DNA from: Spongospora subterranea
Lineage: Eukaryota; Endomyxa; Phytomyxea; Plasmodiophorida; Plasmodiophoridae
Direction of reading: 5' to 3'
Assembly: GCA_900404475.1 (NCBI GenBank)
Contig: OUQQ01000204.1
Span: 1-29,915, forward strand
Length of the DNA stretch: 29,915 nt
The translations under genes were made by a program, and so were the position numbers. Each line of letters opens with the position of its first letter. Position 1 is the first letter of the stretch. The notes under the pieces are model-generated. The model worked only from the letters and a program-made list of their open reading frames with translations, was not told where the DNA came from and ran no database searches. Positions 10,077 through 19,974 of this stretch are shown one piece after another.

Positions 10077-13000
10077 ATGGTTTCGAAAATGGACCAGATA
10101 TTATTTCAGGGCTTTCCAGATATTTTTTTTTTGCCGATGAACAGGTGTTTGAGGCGATTGTCGATGACACCGACCTGATCGTGATGATCGGAGTGAACGA
10201 CCGCGATGGCAACGCCCGTCCATCGTCCTCGCCCCGATCGCCCATCACGATCGATACCGCGCTGAAGGCGGATTCCGACGAGGTCTGGAAGGTGAGCTCG
10301 GATGACGATGGCGACACGGACGACAGTGACCTAATCCCAACGCCATTCGACAGCTGGATCAAATCCTACGATTGTAAGAACCGATTCCGTGATGGGTTTC
10401 ATTGTCGAATTCTCACGAAGGTCGTCCAGGGCGGAACAGCCGCGTGTTCTATTTCAACGAGGTGACGGGCGAAGCTCGCGATTCGATCCCCGACGACGAC
10501 GACGGCGCCGCGGCAGAGGATAAGGTGAACGGGTGGACCGAGGGGGCGGATTCGGGGAAACAATCCGTCGTCGAGATCGGCGACGACAGCGAGATCAGCG
10601 ATGATTCGGTCTCGATCAGCGGTGATGATGACGGGTTCGACACCGACGAGATCACCTACGTCGACAGCAGCAGCAGCTGCAGCGACGACCACGACGAGGT
10701 CCTGGACGAGAAACGCGCTGACGATCCGGGCCCGGCGAAACTGGAATTGGCGTCGTCGTTGGGAGGAAATCAGCGAATGCGCGTGATGGAGGAGATCGTG
10801 TCCAGTGAACGCTCGTACGTCGCCAGCCTGAAAACGATCAACGACGTGTTCGCGGCGCCGTTCCAAACCCAGGGAATGGACACGGCCGTCACCGTCCTGT
10901 TCAACAACGCCGTCCACATCTACACCCTAAATTGCGGGTTTCTCAACGAGCTGGAACAGCGCCTGGAGCAGTGGCGCTCGGCCAGCGACGTCGAAGCGAT
11001 GAGCGTCGCCGACGTGTTCGACGAATACATCCCCTTGTTCTGGTTCTACTCCCGGTTCAGCGTGAACATGAGCTCGGCCACGACCATCCTGCGATCGTAT
11101 CGCACGTTGGACGCCGCCCATCCGATGCGGAAACTGCTGGAGGAATGCGAACGGGATCCGGCGTGTCACGCCGAGCCCCTCCACAGCTTTCTCATCAAAC
11201 CGATCCAGCGAATCCCACGATATATATTGCTGATCAAGGAGATGTCCAAAGCGAGCAACGTGTTCGTGGGCAATTTTGTTGTTTTTCGTGTGAAATTCCG
11301 CTGATCGATGGAATCACAACAGGAACAATCCCGATATCGCTCGAATGGCCAATACGGTGGACGCCCTGAATAAGGTCACCGGCAGTCTTAACGAATATGT
11401 TCGTGAACGGGAGGGTCTCGAATCCCTCATCAAACTGCAGAAAACGTTGGGGAAGAAGGTTGTGTGTTGGTTGTGGCGATCGACAAACGGCGATTGATCA
11501 GAGATGATCAGGTGGATTTGGTGGCCGATGGGCGACAGATCCTGCTGGATGGCGTCCTGTCGAAAGTGGACCGGACCGGACAGCCCGTTCGCATGCATTG
11601 GCATTTGTTCAACGACCAGATCATGTTCTCGCGCATCTCACCCTTGGTCGGCCTGTACAAGCACCGGTTCCTGGAGATGCGCACGCTCTGTGTCGAATGG
11701 ACCAGCGGCGGCTACAACTACCAGCACGCCTTCATGATCCGTTCGCCGCGAAAGAGCTTCATCGTGTTTGGCGAAACCGAAAACATGACCCGAAAATGGT
11801 CCGAAAAAACGCCATCGTTCGACGTTTCGGATATCCGCTGAAATCTTCCTGTGATCTGTTCAGGTATAACGCCATCAACGCCGCTCATCAGGCGTTCGCC
11901 GACGATTCAGCGGCTGGGGTCGTCAGCACGGCCACGATGCTGTCGCCAAGCGTCAACTCGTGCAGCGTTTGCGACGCGGCGTTCTCGATCCTGAGTCGGC
12001 GACATCACTGCCGCCTGTGCGGTGTCGTCGCCTGTTCAAGTTGCTGTTGGAATCGGGTCGTGATCCCCGACCTACACCCGACCCTGAAACAGCGCATCTG
12101 CAACAGCTGCTCGAATGGGTACGCGGTTGTCGTCAAGAGCGACGATGAAGGCGCCGACACCGACCAGCCGGGCCCAAACCCAGCCGATATCCGGGTGCGG
12201 TTCTCCCCGTACAGCGCCATGGCCATGGCCGTCGACTGAGTCGGTGTCTTGTCCAGGGATCGATGATGCAGTCCTGGAGCCAGTCGATGAAGAAGATCAT
12301 CGGGCGCCGTTCGCGGTCGTCGTCGTCGTCGACGGAGGCGACGGGCGGCGGATTCGGGAAGAGCCTATCGCTGACGAAACCGACACCGGTCAGGACGTCG
12401 CTCATGTCGACGTTCAAGTCGAGGAGACAGGTCGCGGAAGAGCTGTTGAGAACGGAGGTGGTGTTCCTGTCCGATCTGGACGTGACATTGGAGGTATTGG
12501 TTAGGCCAATTCAGGCCCATCTCCGTTCCAGCAACGTCGCCGGTCTTGATCGCGTAGGTCCAATCGCAACGCGCCCCGCGATCGTCTGTGAATTGAACCT
12601 GAATCGGCTCAGGAACTGGCCGCAGCGTTCGAGGCGCTGGAAATGATTCGGACGATATCGGCGACGGTGGTGTCGGATCTGGGGGCGGCAACGGCCAACT
12701 GGACCGAGGAAACCAATCTCGGGGAGATATTCACACGAAGGGCGACGCTGTTCCCGTTATTCGCCGAATACGCCAGCCATGTTGGGCGGCAATCGCGAAT
12801 GGATCCGGAGATCGAGGCGCGCGTCGCCGGGTTCGAGGCCGATCCGCGTTGCAATGGCGTCCGGTTCCAGCGGCGCCTTTTGACCCCATTGCAGCGCCTC
12901 TCGGCCTACACGTTCTTGTTGACGAAACTGGTCGCGATTACGGCGCCAGATCATCCCGATCACAAACAGGTCGTGGCGGGGAGTTCGCTCAGGGGAGTGA

Positions 13001-13608
13001 TTTGTTTCTAACACGATCGATCGCAGATTGTCGGGTCGATCGAGAAGATCGCGGCGGCGTCGAAACTGGTGTCGGCGGCGATGAAAGCGGGGGGGAACCG
13101 GACCAAACTGCAGATCCTCGAGACGCAATTCCATGGGAAAATATCGGTCGACAGTCCCGATCGGGAACTGATTCGAACAGGAAAGGTGATCGGTGATATG
13201 ATCTGGCGAAACATCAGATTTGTGAAATTTCCGTTTTAGGTGTCGTGTTTTGACGTGTCGGTCCCGTTCGCCAATGGAAAGGTGCCGAAATCAGAGGCGC
13301 TCGTGGTCCACCTGTTCAACGATCGGATGATCATCAGCCGCGGCGACGAGAAGAAGGGGTTCAAGGTCGAGCACGATCTGCTGGCCGATCAGTTCGCCAT
13401 GATATTGCTGGACGCCGATGCCGAGCAGGTCCTGGCGGTGGCCGAGCCGATCGAGACGGGGAAGTACAGCGTGATCAGGGTCAGTATTCGGGAGACGACC
13501 GTCGGATTGGCGTTCAAGGAGCCCAATCAGAAACGCTCCTGGTACAACGATATCGATAGATATATGCGATTACCGCATACTACCAATGAATGGCAGAAAC
13601 CATTTTAG
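10077..13608 (+). CDS. Multidomain Rho GEF: WW-like, DH-PH-FYVE-DH-PH
   Basis: Exons 10077-10079 (the ATG alone), 10145-10373, 10430-11261, 11323-11463, 11502-11798, 11864-12194, 12257-12553, 12613-12969, 13027-13185 and 13240-13608 sum to 3015 nt, 1004 residues, with introns of 38-65 nt. Domain order: WW-like segment (about 72-98, with NSRVFYFNEVTGEA but Asp where the second Trp should be), acidic linker, DH1 (about 193-395, FLIKPIQRIPRYILLIKEM), PH1 (about 410-505), FYVE finger (534-583, all eight Cys and RRHHCRLCG, no WxxD lead), a Ser-rich linker, DH2 (about 668-850, LLTPLQRLSAYTFLLTKL) and PH2 (about 872-995). DH domains load GTP onto Rho-family GTPases; FYVE binds PI3P on endosomes. The intron at 12195-12256 is inferred: it fuses two halves that could be separate genes 23 bp apart. 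The start exon is also inferred, because no ATG precedes the first long exon in frame. Confidence 0.85.
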
Positions 13609-14000
13609 AGCACGATCTGTTGTCGTCCCCCGTTTACTTCGCCATAAGGAAACAACATCGGCACCACGGCCGAATCCCGTGAAAACTTGGAGAATGGCGA
13701 TAAAACGCGCACGGAAAATCAAAAGAGAAGGACGGACGATGTTCATGGCGTAATTGCTTTCGATTGGGAAGTCGTTGCAGAGTTGGAACCCGAATGGCGA
13801 ACGGAGGGCGCCACGTCACGTTTGAGGGGAGACCGATTGTGTGAACAGAAATGGGACTGCCCAATCGTGTAATGGATTGGCAGCGAACCGGGAGACGATT
13901 GTTATATTCAGTGAATACGGTGGTGTATTAAAATGGGTATTCTGGTGTATCCGGAACATTGGAGATCTCGATTGCCCAACTGGGGATGGCCAAAGAACAC
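13609..14000. other. Spacer downstream of the Rho GEF gene, nothing recognised
   Basis: No gene, RNA or repeat recognised. No canonical AATAAA was noticed close to the GEF stop at 13606-13608. Confidence 0.4.
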
Positions 14001-14039
14001 CAGTCAGTGTGTGTCAGATATCTGACGAGAACAGCCGTT

Positions 14040-14620
14040 GGTGTATCCCCTCCCGTTGATCGACAATGAACACCTGTGTGTTTCGAACCCCTTGCAGCTG
14101 TTGCTCGCACGTTTTACAGCGATGAAGGCGAAGGAATGGCGAGTTAGTCTCCGGGGCCGATCATGTTGTTGCTGCGTCGGGAAGTCTGTCGCCCACCAAT
14201 CTTTGCCACGAACACGAACCTCAAAACAGAACGCGTTCCTGACCGAGCTGTGAAAGAACCGGCTCGATATCGGGCGATATTTCAGTGCGAATCTCCATGA
14301 TCCAATCAACCGTTGAGGTGATGATGGAACCAGAGCCCCTTTGAAATGTGGCCAGACTGACATGAGCGCCCAGATGCTGTTGAGATCGGTGTACGTGCCT
14401 TTCTTATCCTTCGAAAACCAAGCCGATGAAGCCATCTTCGTGCGGTCACTTCTGTTATAATGGTGGAATTTGTAAAGCCGAGGCAGTCAATCTTGTGCAG
14501 GGTTTCACTAAGCCATTTCGAAAAGGAGAGAATATCAACTAATTCGATTGGCTGACTCCTTAAATAGTTTGAACCCGCATTGGCGACATCGGGAACTTCA
14601 ATCAATGATCGAGTTTTCAC
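14040..14620 (-). pseudogene. Possible DDE transposase fragment, frameshifted
   Basis: Reading the minus strand from 14620, frame one gives a helical stretch (VDILSFSKWLSETLHKIDC) and then TARRWLHRLGF, after which the reading continues in a second frame with FSKDKKGTYTD and then a third with DIEPVLSQLGQERVLF. A Trp-Leu-x-x-Leu-Gly-Phe helix followed by KKGxYxD is a pattern I associate with the helix-turn-helix to catalytic-domain linker of some eukaryotic DDE transposases. The catalytic core is not readable. The frame changes argue for a decayed element; introns could explain some of them. Confidence 0.35.
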
Positions 14621-14904
14621 GTATTTGCCTTGGCAAGAAGACTTGATTGTCTTGAATTAAAGAAAGTGCAATGCCAATTGATGAAGTCTCCGGCTTCGGT
14701 AATCACACCTTTTGCCTGCACCGAAGAACACCTTGCTGATTTCCAACCACGTTTTCATCTTCAACCTGGGATTTGTAATCTTTCTTGCCTGATAATCGGT
14801 GTTCTGTTTTGGAAAATGCTCGGCAACGACAGTTCTTGAAATGGAATTCCTAGCAATTTTCAAGTATATGAAAATACTTTTCGATTGCAAGATAAGAATA
14901 AAAT
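14621..14904. other. Short spacer, nothing recognised
   Basis: AT-rich sequence leading to the assembly gap; no supported feature. Confidence 0.4.
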
Positions 14905-14914
14905 NNNNNNNNNN
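14905..14914. other. Assembly gap (10 N)
   Basis: Ten N bases, so the true distance across this point is unknown. Confidence 1.
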
Positions 14915-14935
14915 GCATTCATCTGTTTTCGTATT

Positions 14936-15510
14936 ACGAATTGCAGGAAATGTTGAACAAGTTTTCCAGTAGTTTCAAAGCATCGTCAATGGACAAGCTC
15001 GGCGTCGCAGATGTAAAAGTGTTGATGTCAAGGTCATCAACTGGGGGAGCACTTGACGTGTCAAGACTGCTGTGTTTGGGAGCAAAAATATGTGTGATCT
15101 TTTTGCTGCCGTCAGAATAATGAATTGATGCAACCTTCTGTTTCCATTTTGCGCCATTCAGTCGTTCTGATTGATTAAGAATAAACTGATCGGAGATGAG
15201 TTCCTGCTCCAGCTCTCCATGTCAGAAACGAAGACTGAACCAAAGACAGGTTGTCGTCTCTGACATCTTGCTCTTCAATAATGAAGTAATACAGCTCTTC
15301 GCCCACATCGACAACGAGCTTAGATTCCAATAGAATTTCAGACTGCTTAATCCGCTTCGCCTCTCTGGCCGAAGCCAGACGCTTCGATTGCGAATTATTC
15401 GGTGCCATCGTGTAAAGGTACACTAAACCCGAACAAGAAGAATTTGAGTTTTTCACCATAGAGGTTTCAAAACATGGGTGTCGCCTCATAATTTGGAAGT
15501 CTAAAGTCAT
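14936..15510 (-). CDS. Unrecognised protein downstream of the transposase relic, one frame change
   Basis: The stretch from an ATG at 15408 reads MAPNNSQSKRLASAREAKRI, then an acidic helical part with EELYYFIIEEQDVRDDNLSL. After about 15225 the protein-like reading moves to another frame with QELISDQFILNQSERLNGAK, KWKQKVASIHYSDGSKKITH and a C-terminal TSATPSLSIDDALKLLENLF, ending at a TAA near 14936. The frame change may be a short intron or a mutation. It lies on the same strand just downstream of the transposase relic (15561-16920), so it may be a second gene of that element or an unrelated host gene. No family recognised. Confidence 0.45.
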
Positions 15511-15560
15511 TTTATTTCTACGAAGCTCCTTGCTTTGACGAGATCTATCCCATTGCTAGA

Positions 15561-16920
15561 TCATATTTTCAGCTGGGATTTTTTGTAGGCGCCGATACAA
15601 ATCTTCGGGCGACCTAACTTTGCTTTCGATATTATGTTGTCCGCGCCAATCAGATCTTTAGATGTATCTGGAGCTCGTCCGTCTTTTGGCAAATTTCGGT
15701 TGCGAACAGCAACTGGCGCCTCTCTGGCGTATTTGTCAATCTGTTTTTTCCATCGTTCAGCGTGCCCGTAATGAACAGTTAAGCATGATGCGACATCCTC
15801 AAAATCTTGTGGCAAAGATTCTGAAAACATTGTAAGAATTGACATTCCGTACACCAGAAAATTTTTTCGATCCGCGATTTGATAAAATGTTGAATGCATG
15901 GACTCGATCGGGTTCGAATCACTTAGGAACATCTGTTCAAATTCTCGATCCGAACACGACTTGCATGCAAATATAAGCCTGGCGACATCGCCACGCAACC
16001 ACCATTCAAACCATTTGGCTGCGTTAGGATATTCAGACGGTAAATCGTCAATCGCCGAATTGAACACCTCAACCAGTGGCTCATGAATCAGCTTACGAAC
16101 TTTTGCCAGAAATGCACCATTATCGCTGTTCCCGACAACAGCATAAATGCGGTTGAGGCTTTTCTGCAGAGCTGAGGAAATGCACCTGGCAACCCTTAAC
16201 GAACCGGTTGGCTCTGTCTTTCAAAGTTTCGTCCCCTAGCTTGAGACCATGAGTGTTCATAAACGTCCCAATGGTTGTGACATATGAACTGATGAAGCCG
16301 TTTCTTTGAGCTTCAGAAAATCCATAATTGCACCGAAACACAGCTCTATACGTTTAAGCTCCTCTTCGTGAGTGGAAAGTTGCCCTGAACAGACAGCGGC
16401 GACAATCATGTTCAGCAAGCAAGTAAAATGAGCTTCGTGATGCGCTGAAGTTAAACCCGAACTCCATGTGAACAGAACCGGAACCCAGCGCTTCAAAAAC
16501 AGACAATATACTGCTGACGTCAGCAGAAATCCATGGCGAAAGTATGAATATGTGGCATCGGTTACAGTTCCCCCCATTTTTCTACCAGATTGGTCATCAA
16601 AATCAGGCACCACTGCCAGAATTGGATAGGGTCTGATGGGGATAAAGTGATGATAAAGCTATCCCGTTTACCTTTCTGCGTTGCCCATGATCTGTGCATA
16701 TTGGCAAACAGCATGCTGCTGGATCTGGCCACGGTTGTGTCCAAAGTCCAATGAAACTGCATCAATCCAATAGTCATACCTCCATGACCTAAAAGATATG
16801 CTCAGCTGTTGGCTGGTGGCAACCGCATCAGTGAAAATCACTCGGAACGGTAAAACCCATCTCCTCCAGAATTTCCCTTTTAAAACATGCCACTCTGTCC
16901 TTGTTTCCGAACGACGAATG
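15561..16920 (-). pseudogene. DDE transposase relic, MULE-like / fungal GCM-associated type
   Basis: The minus strand holds one transposase broken over at least three frames. In order: a start region with ILEEMGF (about 16850), LMQFHWTLDTTVARSSSMLF (from about 16762), VTDATYSYFRHGFLLTSAVY with WVPVLFTWSSGLTSAHHEAH (16560-16440), NGFISSYVTTIGTF and RFVKGCQVHF (16300-16180), AKWFEWWLRGDVARLIFACK (from about 16020), and SNPIESMHSTFYQIADRKNF (about 15925-15870). The D of TDATY and the E of NPIESMH fit two catalytic acids. I recall similar proteins as large families in Agaricomycete fungi, sometimes with GCM/WRKY-type zinc domains; the superfamily name is tentative. Transposases of this kind cut and paste their element in the nucleus. 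The final open piece, 168 codons, ends in TAA at 15561-15563. Terminal inverted repeats were not found. Confidence 0.7.
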
Positions 16921-16979
16921 AATTTGTCGGACGGAGAAGTTAGAACCATCCACGCCAGGTTTACCGACAACCAGCTGCA

Positions 16980-17190
16980 TTGCCGATTTCTGCTATCCAT
17001 GGTAAACCGTTCGAACAACAACAGATTCAACAGTTATTTCCCACTGCTCATCCGAACCTCAATGTATTCGTACACAAGTTGCGAGATGAAGCTGAAAGGT
17101 TTGTGAGGTTTCAACATGAATGCGATATTGGTACAAGCGTACCACCCAACCACGCTCCCGCTGTGATAGCATCGTCTGGCCTAATCCCTG
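16980..17190 (+). other. Possible MULE transposase C-terminal fragment
   Basis: A plus-strand open stretch contains FEQQQIQQLFPTAHPNLNVF followed by HKLRDEAERFVRFQHECDIG and VPPNH. A Trp-less His-Pro-Asn-x-x-x-Phe then a charged helix resembles the end of MULE-type transposases, where the C-terminal helix follows the zinc-knuckle region. It overlaps in antisense the 5' end of the minus-strand transposase relic. Support is weak. Confidence 0.3.
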
Positions 17191-17269
17191 AACCATATAT
17201 AGCGTATCTTATCAGTAATTCAAATTATTTATACATTGCCTTCTCTCTTTGATTTCTAATGTCTAGGTA

Positions 17270-18042
17270 CCGGCAATCAGTCTGCCGTCAACGTCATCTA
17301 TCCAGTCAATTGCCTGTTTGATGATGCGCTTAAGGAGCGAAATCAAGATTATCAGCAACTTATTGAAGCCTATCACGATCGCGAGGTTCTTCCCCCGCTG
17401 CTTGATGAGCCGTCTCTTCCTGTGATTGCTGGAACAACCGACTTTCAGACAGCAGAGTTAACAACCGTGGTTTTCGCATCCACCTGTTTTGTTGGGCATC
17501 GTTCAGAGGTTTTTGTTGAGAACAATGAACGTTCCGTTTTACACGAACTTCAACCACGTCAGTGGTCATTCGTCCATTCAACGCTTGGCTCATTGACATT
17601 TTGCAGCGATTGACATCGACGATGGGGAATACAGTTATGACTGTTTTTCAATCGAATGGAATAATCTGAACGAGACGAGACCGGTAAGATATCCCTGTGT
17701 TTGAAAAAATTATTATCGTGAAGCAGATGATGACGAAGGTAATTGCGAGCCTGTTTTAATACAATATTCTAATAGGTGTCATGGTAAAGTCATTCAACTG
17801 ACTCAAGAACGGTATAATGATTGGCTTACTGCTCCACCGATATATTTTCATTATGGGCCCTTCCACATTTTCGATGCGGTGAACAGCTTAGTCAGACAAG
17901 AGGTTGTCTGCGTTGAAGGGCGACCCACACGAATCTCAAAGAAATCTCGAAGAAAGTATCATGATGAAGTCTTCATCGGTCCTCATCGCGTAATACTGAA
18001 ATTAATCCAGAAGCTGGAAAGCAACCTTGATGATAGAGGATG
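17270..18042 (+). CDS. Unrecognised multi-exon protein, probably partial at the 5' end
   Basis: A plus-strand stretch begins after an acceptor-like TCTAATGTCTAG at 17267 and reads SAVNVIYPVNCLFDDALKER, then LPPLLDEPSLPVIAGTTDFQ to about 17557. After a probable short intron ending in TTTTGCAG (17606) it continues with DIDDGEYSYDCFSIEWNNLN to a GTAAGA donor at about 17682. A third exon from about 17722 reads DDDEGNCEPVLIQYSNRCHG, WLTAPPIYFHYGPFHIFDAV and SRRKYHDEVFIGPHRVILKL to TGA at 18040-18042. The exon phases could not be reconciled at the second junction, so the model is approximate and the gene may be broken. No family recognised; given its surroundings, a transposon accessory gene is possible. 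Confidence 0.5.
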
Positions 18043-18351
18043 ACCAACAACTGGATCTCATCGGGTGTCATATTCCAGGTCTGAATATTTCTCTTGGCTG
18101 CGTCTATTAACGATCAGTCATGCACATGACATGTTAACCGTTCTCAATGATACATCTATCGTTGGGGTTTTTGATTAATAAATTAAACGATTAAACTATG
18201 AATGTGGAAAGTACAGTAGTTGACTTATATTTAACAAAAATAATAGTTTGTGACCTGTCCTTGGCGGTCGGATGCACAACGATCAATCGTCAGATGTATT
18301 AAGAACGTCCAATATGGCATGTCCATGACTGATCGTAAAAAATACTCCCAT

Positions 18352-18660
18352 TTAATCAGTAGCGCGCCTGCCGCTGCTATTACAGACGATGCTCGCGTTA
18401 ATCAGCCGAATGCGATCGGAGAAAAACCAATGAATTACCGCGTCCGGGATGTTTTCTGAAACAATCCGATAGGAATCGGTTCCCATTGCAATGGAAAGCG
18501 TTGTAAAGAAGGAACACACTGACCTCTGCCTGACCATTTTGTGCATATAGGTTATTGCGGTCGATCGTTAATGGGCTTCGTGGAAGCGAGTCATCCTCTC
18601 TTGCGTTTGAAAAGGAATATGCACTTCAAACACAGTCCGGATGCATGGTTGAAATCAGGA
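18352..18660 (-). other. Coding-like minus-strand stretch, unassigned
   Basis: On the minus strand, the segment 18660-18570 reads IRTVFEVHIPFQTQERMTRF, and the 64-codon frame at 18546-18352 contains SIAMGTDSYRIVSENIPDAV. The two may belong together, but I found no clean splice model. The first segment shares its 26-bp core with the plus strand at 19677-19702, which encodes the same TVFEVHIP peptide. Confidence 0.3.
18611..18642. repeat. Inverted repeat, left member (partner 19671-19702)
   Basis: AAAGGAATATGCACTTCAAA and the next six bases (18611-18636) are the exact reverse complement of 19677-19702; over 32 bases there is one mismatch. Both copies encode the peptide IRTVFEVHIP in opposite directions. 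The match stops abruptly on both sides. Confidence 0.85.
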
Positions 18661-18890
18661 AGAAGCACCGAACAACTAGTCGTACGTAATATGGATGTAC
18701 TGTATCACGAATCGTGTGTTCAAGATATCTTACGAATCCGAGTCTTTTCTCGCCGTTCCGTCGTCGGCGACGATTGTATTGAATCGTACGGTATTAGCGT
18801 TCTAGCCCGAACGCGTCACAAAGGCCTTTACTGCAAACTAAGGGTTATTGCCTTTAATCTACTATTTTCTATACTTGCTTTGCCCACTTC

Positions 18891-19660
18891 ATGGCCGGAG
18901 GCAAGGTCAATCTCTTGCAGCATGAGAATGATTTGCAGATTGGAATATTCAGAACCATTGGAACAATCGCGAAGGGATTGGAAAACCCGAATTCTAAAGC
19001 GGCGTTGGTTCAATATTTAGATCAGCGCATGGATGAAAGATTCTCCAGATTGGAGGAGGTGATTTCGAAACAACTATCATCGGTGTTATCCAAGGTAGTA
19101 GAAGCAGATTATATTCAACCAATGATCCCGCCGGATATCAAATATAAAATCGATTCGCTAGGAAGCACACCCGGTTCACCGAAGATTCATGCTAAGGATA
19201 TACCACTGAAAGGATTCCCTCGTTTTGCCGATTGTATATTTCAAGAAGACGCTCAATTACGGGATACATCCAACATGTGCTATCACAATCGACAACAAGC
19301 AGTATGTTTTTAAAAATAATTGGAGTGGGCAATTGCGCTTAGACCTTCGGTGAAAAAACTCGTCTACAGCAACCCGACCAATTTTTTTTTTTTCAAAAAA
19401 AATGGAAAATTGGTGGTACAGTAGCTGTTTTAAAAAATTTGTTATTCGAAGTTTGAACTGTATTTGAACCGGAAGGAATTTTTGATATACGACGGGCTCA
19501 TCCTGAAGGGAAGAAAGCCTCATACTCCAACGATGAAGCTGTGCACGCAGTAATAGATATACAGTCCGGATTGTTCACTGTGGTCTGTGCCCGTCATGCT
19601 GAATACAGTAATACGGTTACACTCTGGACTCTATTTTTAGACAGGCTCAGACGGGCGCCG
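18891..19660 (+). CDS. Unrecognised coding region with coiled-coil-like N-terminal part
   Basis: From the ATG at 18891 an open frame of 140 codons starts MAGGKVNLLQHENDLQIGIF and has a helical, charged middle (ALVQYLDQRMDERFSRLEEV, then ISKQLSSVLSKVVEADYIQP) that looks like a coiled coil, then GFPRFADCIFQEDAQLRDTS. A GTATGT donor-like site at 19302 may end the exon. Protein-like reading resumes around 19470-19660 with EGIFDIRRAHPEGKKASYSN and SGLFTVVCARHAEYSNTVTL, across a poly-T/poly-A stretch at 19381-19401. No family recognised. The neighbourhood of transposon relics suggests an element-borne gene. Confidence 0.45.
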
Positions 19661-19670
19661 TGACATCACA

Positions 19671-19702
19671 ATCCGAACTGTGTTTGAAGTGCATATTCCT
19701 TT
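19671..19702. repeat. Inverted repeat, right member (partner 18611-18642)
   Basis: See the left member. Together they enclose about 1.03 kb that includes the coding region starting at 18891. Confidence 0.85.
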
Positions 19703-19740
19703 GAGATCTAAGACCACATAAACCGGTTTCTTGAAGTTTT

Positions 19741-19878
19741 GCAGCGGTCAAAAGCAATAACACATCTGCATCAATCAATCAATCGCAATTGCCTCAGTTT
19801 GGTCTTTCGTTGAGAAGCTGATGAATGCGGTGGGAATTGATTGATTGATGCAAATGTGATATCGCTTTTGATCGCAGC
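19741..19878. repeat. Foldback repeat with arms of about 45 bp
   Basis: The left arm 19741-19786 and the right arm 19833-19878 are reverse complements at roughly 85% identity, with the shared perfect word GCATCAATCAATCAAT near the loop. The loop is about 46 bp. The right arm abuts the place where the PIF/Harbinger reading is lost, so this may be a MITE-like insert or a rearrangement scar. Confidence 0.8.
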
Positions 19879-19974
19879 AAGCCTTCACGAAAACGCTTAA
19901 TCTGCTCGCAGTGGAATTTAGGCAAACAGTGTACGCCTTTCTTCCGGTTGGGTTTCAAAATCCGAGGTCAATGG

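Noticed and set aside
10399..10917. 172-codon minus frame opposite the Rho GEF gene
   Set aside because: Antisense shadow of the acidic linker; the sense strand has recognisable domains.
12239..12263. Two separate Rho GEF genes, one ending at 12239 and one starting at 12263
   Set aside because: Possible, but 23 bp is too short for two transcript ends, and an in-frame intron of typical length joins them; the single-gene model is preferred.
15900..15925. GGGTTCGAATCAC looks like a tRNA T-loop
   Set aside because: It encodes the SNPIES motif of the transposase on the other strand; no cloverleaf is possible.
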